From Bin87 sp965204685 (lineage in GTDB: Bacteria > Chloroflexota > Dehalococcoidia > Lucifugimonadales > UBA3495): DNA of 64,000 nt. A program made the position numbers and the translations under genes. This document shows, in pieces, positions 45,442 to 54,904 of this stretch. The DNA is taken from positions 2,542,001 through 2,606,000 of the forward strand of contig OZ242004.1 of assembly GCA_965204685.1 (NCBI GenBank), read 5' to 3'. The notes below the pieces were generated by a model. The model was not told where the DNA came from, searched no databases, and saw nothing but the letters and a program-made list of their open reading frames with translations. The stretch's first letter is position 1. Each line of letters opens with the position of its first letter.

Positions 45442-46710
45442 CTAATCTCCCTCGGCGTTGTCCAGTATCATCCCAGCGGATCGGAAGCGGCCGATTTCCG
45501 TGTCCGAGAAACCAAGCTCGCGCAGCACTTCTACCGTGTGCTGCCCCAGCAATGGCGCCGTTCTGCGCAACCGCCACGGCGAACCGTTCATGATGAAGGG
45601 CCGACCTGGATACCTCATCCGTCCCGCGACCGGGTGGGCTCCCTCGGCAAACACGCCCCTGGAATTGAACGATGGGTCCACGTCGAGATCCGCCATCGTG
45701 TTGATCGGACCTGACAGCACGCGGTTTTCCTGGGCGGCGCTCCAGGCCTCGGCCCGGGTACGCTCCAGCATCCAGGGGAGGAAATACTCCGACTCGAACT
45801 CCTCCTGCATTTCCGCGTTGCCCTGGGATGATGGGTCCTGCCATCGCTCGGAGCTCAATTCCAGTGGATTGCCCAGCATCGCCACAGCCCGGGGGAAGTA
45901 CATCCGGCTGCCGTTGATCTGGAGGTACCCGTCTGAACACGGATAGACGGCGTTGGGGTAGCCGCCGGACCCGCCCGAAGCCGGCCGGTGACTGAGCTCT
46001 CCCGTGTACTGGTATGCCAATAGTGCGCTCTGCCGCCGGTCAACCGATCCCAACTGTGTTTCCAGGATGGCAACGTCGATGTGTTGCCCGATCATCTCAT
46101 CCGCATCGTCATCTAGGGAAAAGGCGCCGGCCAGCGCCGCTCCCACGGTGGCTACGGCGGCCACTGCGCCGGCCTGGTACAGCCCAACGTTTCCGCCCAG
46201 TTTCAGGGGTTCCCGGTCCGCCAGGCCGGTGGAGTGCATCTCCCCACCCATGCCGTAGAAAACGATTTCGGAGCCGCGATAGTCCCGGTACGGCCCCGTC
46301 TGGCCGAAGTTCGAGATGCTGGTGTAAACGATAGCGGGGTTGACGCTGCTCAAGCGTTCGTAGTCGATCCCCAAGCGATCCGCAACTCCGGGCCGGTAAC
46401 TCTCAACGACAATATCGGCCCATGAGGCCAGCCGTTCTACGATAGCGGCGACTCCGGTTTGCTTCAGGTCCACGGCGATGCCGCGCTTATTGGTGTTGAG
46501 GTGCAGGAACTGAGCGCTTTTTTCGGGATGCGGTTCATCGCCTGGGTATGGTCCCATACGGCGAGACCCGTCACCCTCAGGCGGGCGTTCCACCTTGATC
46601 ACGTCTGCGCCGTAATCGGCCAGCAGCTTGGTGCAGTACGGACCCGCCACGTAGTGGGTGAAGTCCAGTACTTTGAGGCCGGTCAGGGCGCCTTCAGGCA
46701 TATTCGTCAT
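45442..46710 (-). CDS. CaiB/BaiF CoA-transferase, copy 3 (Glu at catalytic position)
   Basis: About 422 residues from ATG 46710; ATG 46701 is also possible. LTGLKVLDFTHYVAGPYCTK, YGADVIKVERPPEGDGSRRM, NTNKRGIAVDLKQTGVAAIV and AFSLDDDADEMIGQHIDVAI match the family. The catalytic stretch is YRGSEIVFYGMGGEM, with Glu in the place of Asp. First gene of a minus-strand run that continues with copy 2. The substrate is unknown; degradation of an organic acid through its CoA ester is likely. Confidence 0.85.
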   Translation of the reverse strand: MTNMPEGALTGLKVLDFTHYVAGPYCTKLLADYGADVIKVERPPEGDGSRRMGPYPGDEPHPEKSAQFLHLNTNKRGIAVDLKQTGVAAIVERLASWADIVVESYRPGVADRLGIDYERLSSVNPAIVYTSISNFGQTGPYRDYRGSEIVFYGMGGEMHSTGLADREPLKLGGNVGLYQAGAVAAVATVGAALAGAFSLDDDADEMIGQHIDVAILETQLGSVDRRQSALLAYQYTGELSHRPASGGSGGYPNAVYPCSDGYLQINGSRMYFPRAVAMLGNPLELSSERWQDPSSQGNAEMQEEFESEYFLPWMLERTRAEAWSAAQENRVLSGPINTMADLDVDPSFNSRGVFAEGAHPVAGRMRYPGRPFIMNGSPWRLRRTAPLLGQHTVEVLRELGFSDTEIGRFRSAGMILDNAEGD

Positions 46711-46879
46711 CGGTGGTTCCGTCGCGCCGGATGCGCTACCATTGCACAATTCGCGGTACCGGTCAACTTGGAAACTAGTCCGCATCGGCGCGCGTTGTGT
46801 AGACTTGATCCATTGAATCATGCGCCGGCGCCGGCCGGCACGTGACGGCGGCCCGTTGCTCGCCTCGGCAAGGAAACGC

Positions 46880-47353
46880 ATGCGGACTTTTGAACTCGGC
46901 AAGATTCTCCCCTGTACGCCGGATGAAGCATGGAACGCGGTGATCGATTTTCCGTCACGCACCATCCATGGCCCGGCCTACCGTCGGTCCGATCTGCCCG
47001 ACGGCAGGGAACCCCGGCCGGGGAATCGCATCGAGTTGCAAATTGGACGGGACAAGTTCACCAGCCTGATGACCGTCGTCCAGGAACCCGAGATGCTCAG
47101 CCACCGCACCGTCGGACCCGGCTTTTCCGTGGAGTTTTCCTACTGGGTCCGCCCCTGTTCGGACGCGGATTCCGGGTACACCTCGGACGACGATGGCAAC
47201 GCCTATCTCACCGTGCAGGCCGAATATGGCGGCTGGCTGGGATCGTTGATTGCTCGGCTTCGGCCCGGCGCCTGCCGCCGCTACGTGGCCGGCGAGCTGG
47301 CGGCCATCGATTCCAGCGCCAAGTCCGTGTTTGCGGAACCTGTAGTCGACTGA
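46880..47353 (+). CDS. SRPBCC-fold protein
   Basis: About 157 residues from ATG 46880 with AAGGAA upstream. It begins MRTFELGKILPCTPDEAWNA and VIDFPSRTIHGPAYRRSDLP, then LQIGRDKFTSLMTVVQEPEM, a layout typical of polyketide-cyclase/START-like (SRPBCC) ligand-binding proteins. The C-terminal helix GACRRYVAGELAAIDSSAKS is characteristic. It probably binds a hydrophobic ligand; no closer call. Divergent from CoA-transferase copy 3 with 169 bp between. Confidence 0.65.
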   Translation: MRTFELGKILPCTPDEAWNAVIDFPSRTIHGPAYRRSDLPDGREPRPGNRIELQIGRDKFTSLMTVVQEPEMLSHRTVGPGFSVEFSYWVRPCSDADSGYTSDDDGNAYLTVQAEYGGWLGSLIARLRPGACRRYVAGELAAIDSSAKSVFAEPVVD

Positions 47354-47389
47354 GGCCGGAAGACCGGCGCCTCGCATTGGAGTAACGAC

Positions 47390-49465
47390 ATGACCACCGG
47401 CAACGGTTTGCCCAATCCGCCTTCTGCGTCCCGGCGCGCCCACACCGATACCATACATGGTGACGCCCGCGTTGACCCCTGGCACTGGCTCCGGGATCAG
47501 GACGACCCGGAAACCATGCAGTACCTGCGCGCCGAGAATGAATACACCGAGGCGTTCCTGGCCCCGTTGGCCTCCTTGCAGGAACGGATCTACGGAGAGA
47601 TCCGCGGACGCATCAAGGAGGATGACAATACCGTCCCCGAAAAGGAAGGCGACTTCTACTACTACATCCGTTACGAGGAGGGCGGCCAGTACCCCATCTA
47701 CTGCCGCCGGGTGGGCAGCCCCGACGGCCTGGAAGAAGTGTTGCTGGACGTGAACCTGCTGGCGGAAGGCCGCGAATACACGCGGGTATCCGATTTCGAA
47801 AACAGCCCCGACCACCGCCTGGCCGCCTACGGCGTGGACTTCGACGGCTCGGAGCAGTTCACCATCCGGGTTCTGGACCTGGAAACGGGGGAAACTCTTG
47901 CCGACGAGATTCCCAACACCTACTACGGCCTGGAGTGGGCCAACGACAACCGCACCATTTACTACTCGGTTCTCGATGAGCACCATCGGCCGGTCTACGT
48001 CTATCGTCACACCCTGGGCGCTGATCCTGCTTCCGATGAGTTGGTTTACCAGGAGGAGGACCCGCGGTTTTTCGTGGGCGTGGGCAAGTCCAACAGCGGC
48101 CGGTTCATATATGTTGGAGCCGGCGGCAACAACATGTCCGAATGGCGTTTCTTGGACGCCGACGACCCGGCGGCAACACCGGTGTTGATCGAGCCCCGGG
48201 CCACCGATTTCGAATACGATGTGGTTGACCACGGCGATCGTTTCTTCATCCGGCACAACGGCAACGGCGCGCGGGATTTTATGCTGGCCACCGCTCCCAT
48301 TGACAATCCCGGTTGGGCCAACTGGTCCGATTTCATGGCCCACGATCCCGGCCGTCCCATCCGGGGCATCCAGGCCTTCCGCGACCATCTGGTCGTGTCC
48401 TGCCGGCAGGACGGTCTGCCCCAGGTCATGGTGCTCCGTCTTTCCGATGGGGACGCCCACTTCATTTCCGGGGTGGACGAGGAGGACTTTGCCATGTCGG
48501 CCCGGGGCGGCCGGGAGTTCGACACCAGCACCGTGCGGTTGGGCTACACGTCGCTGAAAACCCCGGCGGCGGTGTACGACTATGACATGGCGACGCGGGA
48601 GCGCGTCCTGCGCAAACAGCAGGAAATACCCTCCGGCTACGACGTCGGTCAATATGAGACCCGTCGCCTCTGGGCTACGGCGCGAGACGGCATGGCGGTT
48701 CCCATCAGCCTGCTGAGGCGCCGGGACACCCCGGTCGACGGTAGCGCTCCGCTCTATCTGTACGGGTACGGCAGCTACGGCCTGAACATGGACGCCAATT
48801 TCAGCGTATCCGTGTTGAGCCTGGTCGACCGCGGGTTCATTTTTGCCATCGCCCACATCCGGGGCGGCATGGAAATGGGCTGGGACTGGTATGAAACCGG
48901 CAAATTGCTGAACAAGCGCAACACCTTCAACGACTTCATCGACTGCGCCGAGTACCTGGTTGCCGAGGGATACACCGCCGCCGGCCGCATCGCCGCCGCC
49001 GGGGGCAGCGCCGGCGGCATGTTGATGGGAGCGGTTATCAACGAACGTCCCGACCTCTTCGGCTGCGTGGCCGCCCACGTCCCGTTCGTTGACGTGCTGA
49101 ACACCATGCTGGACGACACCCTGCCCCTGACCACCATGGAATACAACGAGTGGGGCAATCCCAACGACGAAGCGTCCTACCGCTACATGCGCACCTATTC
49201 ACCTTACGACAACGTGCGCGAGCAGGATTACCCGCCCATGCTGGTAACCGCCGGCATCAGCGACCCGCGCGTAACCTACTGGGAACCGGCCAAGTGGGTC
49301 GCCAAGCTCCGCACCATGCGTACCGACGACCGGCCGCTCCTCCTGAAGACCCACATGGACTCGGGCCACGCCGGGGCCTCCGGCCGTTTCGAGCGCATCA
49401 AGGAGGTTGCCGAGGAGTACGCGTTCGTCCTGCACACCCTGGGCATGGTCGACGCCGCCGACTGA
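47390..49465 (+). CDS. ptrB: Oligopeptidase B (S9A prolyl oligopeptidase family)
   Basis: About 691 residues, the family size. The N-terminal propeller starts with ARVDPWHWLRDQDDPETMQY and EGDFYYYIRYEEGGQYPIYC. The C-terminal hydrolase domain has YGYGSYGLNMDANFSVSVLS, AHIRGGMEMGWDWYETGKLL, the nucleophile AAGGSAGGMLMGAVINERPD, Asp in LVTAGISDPRVTYWEP and His in DSGHAGASGRFER. Cytoplasmic; cleaves short peptides after Arg or Lys. No signal peptide. A long antisense frame over it is spurious. Confidence 0.93.
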   Translation: MTTGNGLPNPPSASRRAHTDTIHGDARVDPWHWLRDQDDPETMQYLRAENEYTEAFLAPLASLQERIYGEIRGRIKEDDNTVPEKEGDFYYYIRYEEGGQYPIYCRRVGSPDGLEEVLLDVNLLAEGREYTRVSDFENSPDHRLAAYGVDFDGSEQFTIRVLDLETGETLADEIPNTYYGLEWANDNRTIYYSVLDEHHRPVYVYRHTLGADPASDELVYQEEDPRFFVGVGKSNSGRFIYVGAGGNNMSEWRFLDADDPAATPVLIEPRATDFEYDVVDHGDRFFIRHNGNGARDFMLATAPIDNPGWANWSDFMAHDPGRPIRGIQAFRDHLVVSCRQDGLPQVMVLRLSDGDAHFISGVDEEDFAMSARGGREFDTSTVRLGYTSLKTPAAVYDYDMATRERVLRKQQEIPSGYDVGQYETRRLWATARDGMAVPISLLRRRDTPVDGSAPLYLYGYGSYGLNMDANFSVSVLSLVDRGFIFAIAHIRGGMEMGWDWYETGKLLNKRNTFNDFIDCAEYLVAEGYTAAGRIAAAGGSAGGMLMGAVINERPDLFGCVAAHVPFVDVLNTMLDDTLPLTTMEYNEWGNPNDEASYRYMRTYSPYDNVREQDYPPMLVTAGISDPRVTYWEPAKWVAKLRTMRTDDRPLLLKTHMDSGHAGASGRFERIKEVAEEYAFVLHTLGMVDAAD

Positions 49466-49470
49466 AGCCG

Positions 49471-50271
49471 CTACAGCCCGATGAACCTCCGGGCGTTCTC
49501 CCCCAGTATGCCCTCCACCTGACCCGAGGTGAGCGGCAGCGAGGCCAAGTATTCCGATTCGCTGCCCATGTCCACCAGTGGATAGTCAGTGCCGAAGCAG
49601 ATCTTGTGCGCCCCGTGCTTGCCGATGATGGCCGTCAGCGTTTCGGCGGTGAGTTCGCGGATCGACGGCGGCCAGGTCGTATCCACCAGCACGTTTTCGT
49701 GGCCCATCAGTTGACGTTCCGCCTCGTCCAGCATGTAGAACCCGCCCAGGTGCAGCGCGATCACTTTCAGCCGGGGGAACCGCCGCACAATGTTGGCGAT
49801 GCGCTCAGGAGCGGCGTACAGCGGCGCGTCGGCTCCCTGATGCGGCAATCGGCCGGCGTGGATGGACAGGGTCATGTCATCGCCCAGTTCCTCATACACG
49901 GGAAACCACTGGGGATCATCGGGGTAGAAACCGTTGATTACCGGGTGCATTTTGATACCCTTGACGCCGTTTTCTCTCAGGTATCGTATCTCTGCGGCTT
50001 TGTCCGCGAGGTCGGGATGTACCGCGCCAAAGGGGACCAGGTTTTCGTCCGCAACGGAGATCAGCCAGTTATTCGCCCGCCTCACCTGGTCGGCGCGCGC
50101 CGCCACCCCCAGCACAATCGACTTGTCCACCCCGGACGCCTCCATGTGTGCCTTGATGCCGTCCACCGTGTTCGCCGCGATGGGCTCGAAACCCAACTCC
50201 GACTCCATGTTCTCCGCCACCGCGTCGGCGATCCGGTCCGGCCATATATGGGTGTGAACGTCAACGCGCAT
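49471..50271 (-). CDS. Amidohydrolase family 2 (TIM-barrel metal-dependent hydrolase)
   Basis: About 266 residues from ATG 50271, with GGAGGAG nine bases upstream. The metal site is supplied by MRVDVHTHIWPD, LSIHAGRLPH, VIALHLGGFY and ICFGTDYPLVDM. It matches the Amidohydro_2 group, which includes decarboxylases such as ACMSD and gamma-resorcylate decarboxylase and lactone hydrolases. Substrate unknown. Convergent with oligopeptidase B, six bases apart. Confidence 0.87.
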   Translation of the reverse strand: MRVDVHTHIWPDRIADAVAENMESELGFEPIAANTVDGIKAHMEASGVDKSIVLGVAARADQVRRANNWLISVADENLVPFGAVHPDLADKAAEIRYLRENGVKGIKMHPVINGFYPDDPQWFPVYEELGDDMTLSIHAGRLPHQGADAPLYAAPERIANIVRRFPRLKVIALHLGGFYMLDEAERQLMGHENVLVDTTWPPSIRELTAETLTAIIGKHGAHKICFGTDYPLVDMGSESEYLASLPLTSGQVEGILGENARRFIGL

Positions 50272-50296
50272 GGGTGAGAACTCCTCCGAGCATGCT

Positions 50297-50302
50297 ATTA
50301 TA
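50297..50302 (-). promoter_or_regulatory. -10 element of the amidohydrolase gene
   Basis: TATAAT on the minus strand, 26-31 bp before the ATG. No clear -35 hexamer. Confidence 0.4.
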
Positions 50303-50417
50303 TTATCCGTCGCTAAATTCGCGTTACTTACGTTCGCGCCCAAAGACGACACACGTCAGCAGTCGGCTAGGGGCGGTTTTTCAGCATAATTGCTATTCCC
50401 GCCCAGCGAGGCACGCC

Positions 50418-51121
50418 ATGACCACCAAAACCACTGCGTTGCCCGCCACTCCGGGAAACCGGTTCCAGGAACTGCCGCCCAGAGACGACATGCTGAACGT
50501 CATTTATCTCCATGAGCCGGGCCACATCCCGGCCCTGCGCCGGCATTACGGCAACTTCGACACTACCATAGTCTCCAGCGAAATTCCCATAGGCTGGAAT
50601 ACCAGCCAGAGGGAGGGCCTGCAACAGCCGGATTTGTTTGTCGCCTTCGGAGTAAACCGGGCGGCCATCATTGCCAGGAAGGGTTACGACATCTCAGAGT
50701 GTGGCAAAGCGCCGGAGTTCGTCCTGGAAATCGCGTCGGAGAATACGGCGCAGAATGACGAAAGGGGCAAGCGGGTCGGCTACGCGGCATTCGGGGTGTC
50801 GGAGTACTGGCGATTTGACCATACTGGCGGAGAACTGTACGCGGCGGCGCTGTCCGGCGACCGGCTGGTCAACGGCGTGTATCGGCCCATCACCGTTAAC
50901 CAGCTGGATGCCGGTCGTTATTGGGACGCAGTGATGCGCTGAACCTGGACGTGTGCTGGGAGTATGGACAGTTGCGCTTTTACGATCCGGTGGCGGGGCG
51001 TTATCTGCCCACCTACGACGAAGAAGCCGATGGACGCATTGCCGCCGAGAGCCAGCGCGATGCTGCCGAAGCGCGTAATCGGGAACTGGAAGAGCAACTC
51101 AAACGCTTGCAAAGCCAATAG
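50418..51121 (+). pseudogene. Uma2 family gene interrupted by a one-base frameshift
   Basis: The first frame (50418-50942) gives 174 residues with VSSEIPIGWNTSQREGLQQP, QPDLFVAFGVN and APEFVLEIASENTAQNDERG, the Uma2 core. It ends abruptly at YWDAVMR. In the next frame from about 50921 the text reads GRSDALNLDVCWEYGQLRFY and DPVAGRYLPTYDEEADG, then a coiled-coil tail rich in Ala, Glu and Gln: the normal Uma2 C-terminus. Adding one G to the run ggg at 50923-50925 would give a continuous protein of about 233 residues. Either a recent mutation or a sequencing/assembly error. Confidence 0.75.
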
Positions 51122-51149
51122 CCCGTCGCGGCATCAGTGAAAGGTCAAC

Positions 51150-52175
51150 ATGATCCGAGAAGCCATATCGTCCGCAACGGCCGGCGAGTCCTTGTCCATG
51201 GACGCCGCCGTCACGGTGATGCGCGAGGTCATGGAGGGAGAAGTCACCCCCGCCCAGTTGGGTTCCTACCTGACTGCCCTTGCGCTCAAGGGCGAGACCC
51301 CAGAGGAAATCGCGGGGTTTGCCACCGTTATGCGCGAAAAGTCCCTGCGCGTCGCTTTGGACGGTGTTGCCATCGACACCTGCGGCACCGGCGGCGACCG
51401 CAAGGGCACCTTTAATATCTCCACTGCCGCGGCTTTCGTGGTTGCCGGAGCCGGCCTCACCGTCGCCAAGCACGGCAACCGCGCCGCCTCCGGGGACTGC
51501 GGCAGCGCCGACGTGCTGGAAGCCCTGGGCGTGCGGATCGAGTTGCCGCCGGAGGCCGTGGAGCGTTGCCTGCGCGAGATCCGCATCGGCTTCATGTTCG
51601 CTCCGGCGTACCATCCCGCCATGCGCTACGCCGCTCCCGTTCGCCGGGAGATCGGCATCCGCACCGTTTTCAACGTCCTCGGACCCATGACCAACCCGGC
51701 CGGCGTTCCCTGTCAGCTCATCGGCGTGGGATACCCGGAGGTGGCCGAAAAGATGGCCGAGGCGTTGCGGCTGTTCGGCACGCACCACGCCATCATTGTC
51801 CACAGCGACGACGGCATGGACGAACTGTCGCTGGGCAGCGATACCGCCGGCTGGGAGGTGCTGGACGGAGAGATCCGGCCCTACGTGGTTCGGCCACGGG
51901 ACCTGGGCCTGCCCCATGCCACTCCCGATGATCTCCGTGGTGGCGACCCTGCCGCCAACGCGGAAACCATGCGCGCAATCCTTTCCGGCGTCGGCGGACC
52001 CGTTCGAGACGCCGTGGTGCTGAACAGCGCCGCCGCCCTGGTGGCCGGCGACGTCGCCGATACTCTGGCTGAAGGCATCGAAATGGCTGCGGCCTCCATC
52101 GCCGACGGCCGGGCCGCCGAAAAGCTGGACGCTATGGTATCGTTGACCCGCGAACTGTCCCCGTCAGAACAATAG
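51150..52175 (+). CDS. trpD: Anthranilate phosphoribosyltransferase
   Basis: About 341 residues. The PRPP-binding loop is IDTCGTGGDRKGTFNISTAA, followed by VAKHGNRAASGDCGSADVLE, FMFAPAYHPAMRYAAPVRRE and FNVLGPMTNPAGVPCQLIGV, all diagnostic. It joins anthranilate and PRPP. First gene of trpD-trpC-trpF-trpB with short gaps of 12, 10 and 21 bp. No attenuator or leader peptide was seen upstream, where the broken Uma2 gene ends 28 bp before the start. Confidence 0.95.
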   Translation: MIREAISSATAGESLSMDAAVTVMREVMEGEVTPAQLGSYLTALALKGETPEEIAGFATVMREKSLRVALDGVAIDTCGTGGDRKGTFNISTAAAFVVAGAGLTVAKHGNRAASGDCGSADVLEALGVRIELPPEAVERCLREIRIGFMFAPAYHPAMRYAAPVRREIGIRTVFNVLGPMTNPAGVPCQLIGVGYPEVAEKMAEALRLFGTHHAIIVHSDDGMDELSLGSDTAGWEVLDGEIRPYVVRPRDLGLPHATPDDLRGGDPAANAETMRAILSGVGGPVRDAVVLNSAAALVAGDVADTLAEGIEMAAASIADGRAAEKLDAMVSLTRELSPSEQ

Positions 52176-52187
52176 AGGAGGCGGCAC

Positions 52188-52985
52188 ATGCCCAGCATCC
52201 TGGACCGGATCGTCGCCAAAAAGCGCGAGGAGCTCGCCGTTGCTATGGCAGCGGTTCCGCTTTCGGCGTTGCGGGACGAGATAGCCGCGCGCCCTCCCGC
52301 GCTGGACTTTTCCGCCGCTCTGCGCGGTGAACACATCAGCCTGATTGCCGAGGTGAAGAAGGCATCGCCGTCCAAGGGCCTGCTCCGCGAGGACTTCCAG
52401 CCCACGGAACTCGCGGCTACTTACTCCGGCAACGGTGCGGCTGCCATATCCGTGATCACTGACGGCCATTTCCTCGGTGAGCCGGCACACCTGACCGCGG
52501 TCAAGGAGAACGGCGCGTCGGGATCCGCGCCGGTGCTGCGCAAGGACTTCCTGTTCGACCCCTACCAGGTGTACGAGGCCCGTGCCATCGGCGCCGACAC
52601 CTACCTGCTGATCGTCGATATCCTCTCCTCGTCCCAGCTTGCCGAGCTTATCCAGCTTGGGTCCGAGTTGGGTATGACGCCGTTGGTGGAAACCCACGAC
52701 GCTGACGAGATCGCCACGGCCGTCGCGGCTGGCGCCGAGGTCATCGGCATCAACAACCGCGATCTGCACACCTTTGTCACCGACCTGGCTACCACGGAAT
52801 CGCTTGCGCCGTTGATTCCCTCAGACAAGGTAATCGTCAGCGAAAGCGGCATCAGCACGCCTGAAGACCTGTCCCGGCTGGAACCCTTTGGCATCAACGC
52901 CGTGCTGGTGGGCGAGGCCCTGGTCACCGCCGCCGACACCGCGGCCAAGGTGCGGTCCCTCACCGGCGCGCCCGTTCCGGTCTAG
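52188..52985 (+). CDS. trpC: Indole-3-glycerol-phosphate synthase
   Basis: About 265 residues from ATG 52188 with GAGGAGG upstream. SILDRIVAKKREELAVAMAA, ISLIAEVKKASPSKGLLRED with the catalytic Glu-Val-Lys, VLRKDFLFDPYQVYEARAIG, IGINNRDLHTFVTDLATTES and VSESGISTPEDLSRL are the standard TrpC barrel motifs. It closes the indole ring from carboxyphenylamino-deoxyribulose phosphate. Confidence 0.95.
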   Translation: MPSILDRIVAKKREELAVAMAAVPLSALRDEIAARPPALDFSAALRGEHISLIAEVKKASPSKGLLREDFQPTELAATYSGNGAAAISVITDGHFLGEPAHLTAVKENGASGSAPVLRKDFLFDPYQVYEARAIGADTYLLIVDILSSSQLAELIQLGSELGMTPLVETHDADEIATAVAAGAEVIGINNRDLHTFVTDLATTESLAPLIPSDKVIVSESGISTPEDLSRLEPFGINAVLVGEALVTAADTAAKVRSLTGAPVPV

Positions 52986-52995
52986 GTCGCGGATT

Positions 52996-53661
52996 TTGGA
53001 ATCCACAACCGTAAAGATTTGCGGAGTGCGCAGCCTCGACGATGCGCTGGTCGCCGCCCGGGCCGGCGCGGACTACGTGGGTATGGTGTTCGTGCCAGGC
53101 CGCCGCCGGCGCGTTGAACCTGAAGCCGCGCGGATTATCACCAGTGGGTTGCGGGACAGCGATTTCGAAGGCCCCAAGTCCGTCGGACTATTCGGCGACC
53201 AGCCTTTGGACGAAGTGCTGGATACCATCGCCACGGCTGGCCTGGACTATGTCCAATTGTGCGGGGAAGAGTCGCTGGACTACTGCCGTGCCGTGCTCGA
53301 GCGCGCCGGTGTGATCAAGGCGCTTCACGTGGCCAACGATGACAGTCACGACGCTATAGCCGGCGTTGCCAACCGGATCGACGCGTTCGCCGCCGCCGGC
53401 TGCACGGTCACCCTGGACAGCCAGGTTGTCGGCTTGCATGGCGGAACCGGCCAGTCCTTCGACTGGAGCATCGCCGCGCAACTGGCCGCCGACGGCCGTC
53501 GTTTCCTCCTGGCTGGTGGATTGACACCCGACAATGTCTCTGAGGCGGTTGCTGTCGTGCGCCCTTGGGGGGTCGACGTGTCCAGCGGCGTGGAAACGGA
53601 CGGTGTCAAGGATCACGCCAAAATCAGACAATTCGTGAGCAACGCCCGGCGCCCCGCCTGA
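52996..53661 (+). CDS. trpF: Phosphoribosylanthranilate isomerase
   Basis: About 221 residues from TTG 52996, slightly longer than the usual 200-210. TVKICGVRSLDDALVAARAG contains the catalytic Cys, followed by ADYVGMVFVPGRRRRVEP, VGLFGDQPLDEVL, VTLDSQVVGLHGGTGQSFDW with the catalytic Asp, FLLAGGLTPDNVSEAV and VDVSSGVETDGVKDHAKI. The start is inferred from position after trpC; no good SD precedes it. Confidence 0.93.
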   Translation: MESTTVKICGVRSLDDALVAARAGADYVGMVFVPGRRRRVEPEAARIITSGLRDSDFEGPKSVGLFGDQPLDEVLDTIATAGLDYVQLCGEESLDYCRAVLERAGVIKALHVANDDSHDAIAGVANRIDAFAAAGCTVTLDSQVVGLHGGTGQSFDWSIAAQLAADGRRFLLAGGLTPDNVSEAVAVVRPWGVDVSSGVETDGVKDHAKIRQFVSNARRPA

Positions 53662-53682
53662 ACCACCGGAGGCTGTAAATCA

Positions 53683-54891
53683 ATGGTAGTCACCACCCAG
53701 ACCAATCTTCCGGACGAGCGCGGCAGGTTCGGCGATTTCGGCGGGAAGTTCGTCCCCGAAACGGTTATGGCCGCCCTCACGGAGCTCGAGGACTCCTACC
53801 GCGCCGTCCAGGACGATGCCGGGTTCGCTGAACAGCTCAGCCATCTGATGACCAACTACGCCGGCCGCCCCACCGCCCTGTACTACGCCGAAAACCTGAG
53901 CCGGCACTGTGGCGGAGCCCGCATCTATCTCAAGCGCGAGGACCTGGCCCACACCGGCGCCCACAAGATCAACAACGCCCTCGGGCAGTGTCTGCTGGCC
54001 CAGCGCATGGGCAAGCAGCGCATCATCGCGGAAACCGGCGCCGGCCAGCACGGCGTGGCCACCGCCACCGTCTGCGCCATGCTCGGGCTCCAGTGTATCG
54101 TTTACATGGGCGCCGAGGACACGGTGCGCCAGGCCCTTAACGTCTATCGCATGCGCCTCCTCGGCGCCGAGGTCATCGCCGTCGAATCCGGCACCCGGAC
54201 CCTCAAGGATGCCATCAACGAGTCCATCCGTGACTGGGTGACCAACGTGGAGACCACGCACTACCTCATCGGCAGCGTGGTCGGGCCGCACCCGTATCCC
54301 ATGCTGGTGCGCGATTTCCAATCCGTTATCGGACGCGAAGCCCGCCAGCAGATCCTCGATGCTGAAGGCCGCCTGCCTACCGCTGTGGTCGCCTGCGTGG
54401 GCGGCGGCAGCAACGCCATTGGCACCTTCTACGAGTTCATCGGGGACGAGGACGTGCGCCTGGTCGGTGTGGAAGCCGCCGGAGAGGGCGTGGACACCGG
54501 CCGGCATTCGGCGACCCTGTCCGCCGGACGCCCCGGCGTGCTTCACGGTTCGCTGTCCTACCTGCTGCAGGACGAACATGGGCAGATCCAGGAAGCTCAT
54601 AGCATCTCGGCTGGCCTCGACTACCCCGGCGTCGGCCCGGAGCATAGCTGGCTCAAGGCCACTGGCCGCGGCGAATACCTGGCCGTAACTGACGATGAGG
54701 CCCTGGAAGGCTTCCGCCTCCTCTGCCGCACCGAGGGAATCATTCCCGCTCTGGAATCCGCTCACGCCATCTATCACGTCAGTCGTATGGCCGCAGACAT
54801 GCCCGCCGATGATGTCATCGTTGTCTGCCTCAGCGGCCGCGGCGACAAGGACGTGCCCTCTATCGCGGAGCGCGAGGGCATGGGCTCCTGA
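53683..54891 (+). CDS. trpB: Tryptophan synthase beta chain
   Basis: About 402 residues, the TrpB1 length. GRFGDFGGKFVPETVMAALT, YLKREDLAHTGAHKINNALG with the PLP Lys, AETGAGQHGVATATVCAMLG, CVGGGSNAIGTFYEF and VGVEAAGEG are the hallmark motifs. It condenses indole with serine. trpA, which normally follows, is not present: the next gene is an HNH nuclease lipoprotein. Confidence 0.96.
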   Translation: MVVTTQTNLPDERGRFGDFGGKFVPETVMAALTELEDSYRAVQDDAGFAEQLSHLMTNYAGRPTALYYAENLSRHCGGARIYLKREDLAHTGAHKINNALGQCLLAQRMGKQRIIAETGAGQHGVATATVCAMLGLQCIVYMGAEDTVRQALNVYRMRLLGAEVIAVESGTRTLKDAINESIRDWVTNVETTHYLIGSVVGPHPYPMLVRDFQSVIGREARQQILDAEGRLPTAVVACVGGGSNAIGTFYEFIGDEDVRLVGVEAAGEGVDTGRHSATLSAGRPGVLHGSLSYLLQDEHGQIQEAHSISAGLDYPGVGPEHSWLKATGRGEYLAVTDDEALEGFRLLCRTEGIIPALESAHAIYHVSRMAADMPADDVIVVCLSGRGDKDVPSIAEREGMGS

Positions 54892-54904
54892 CGGATACCG
54901 GGGA

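Noticed and set aside
46955..49078. A 707-codon open frame antisense to oligopeptidase B
   Set aside because: The plus strand carries an intact S9 peptidase with all catalytic motifs. The antisense frame has no recognisable domain and is a product of high GC content.
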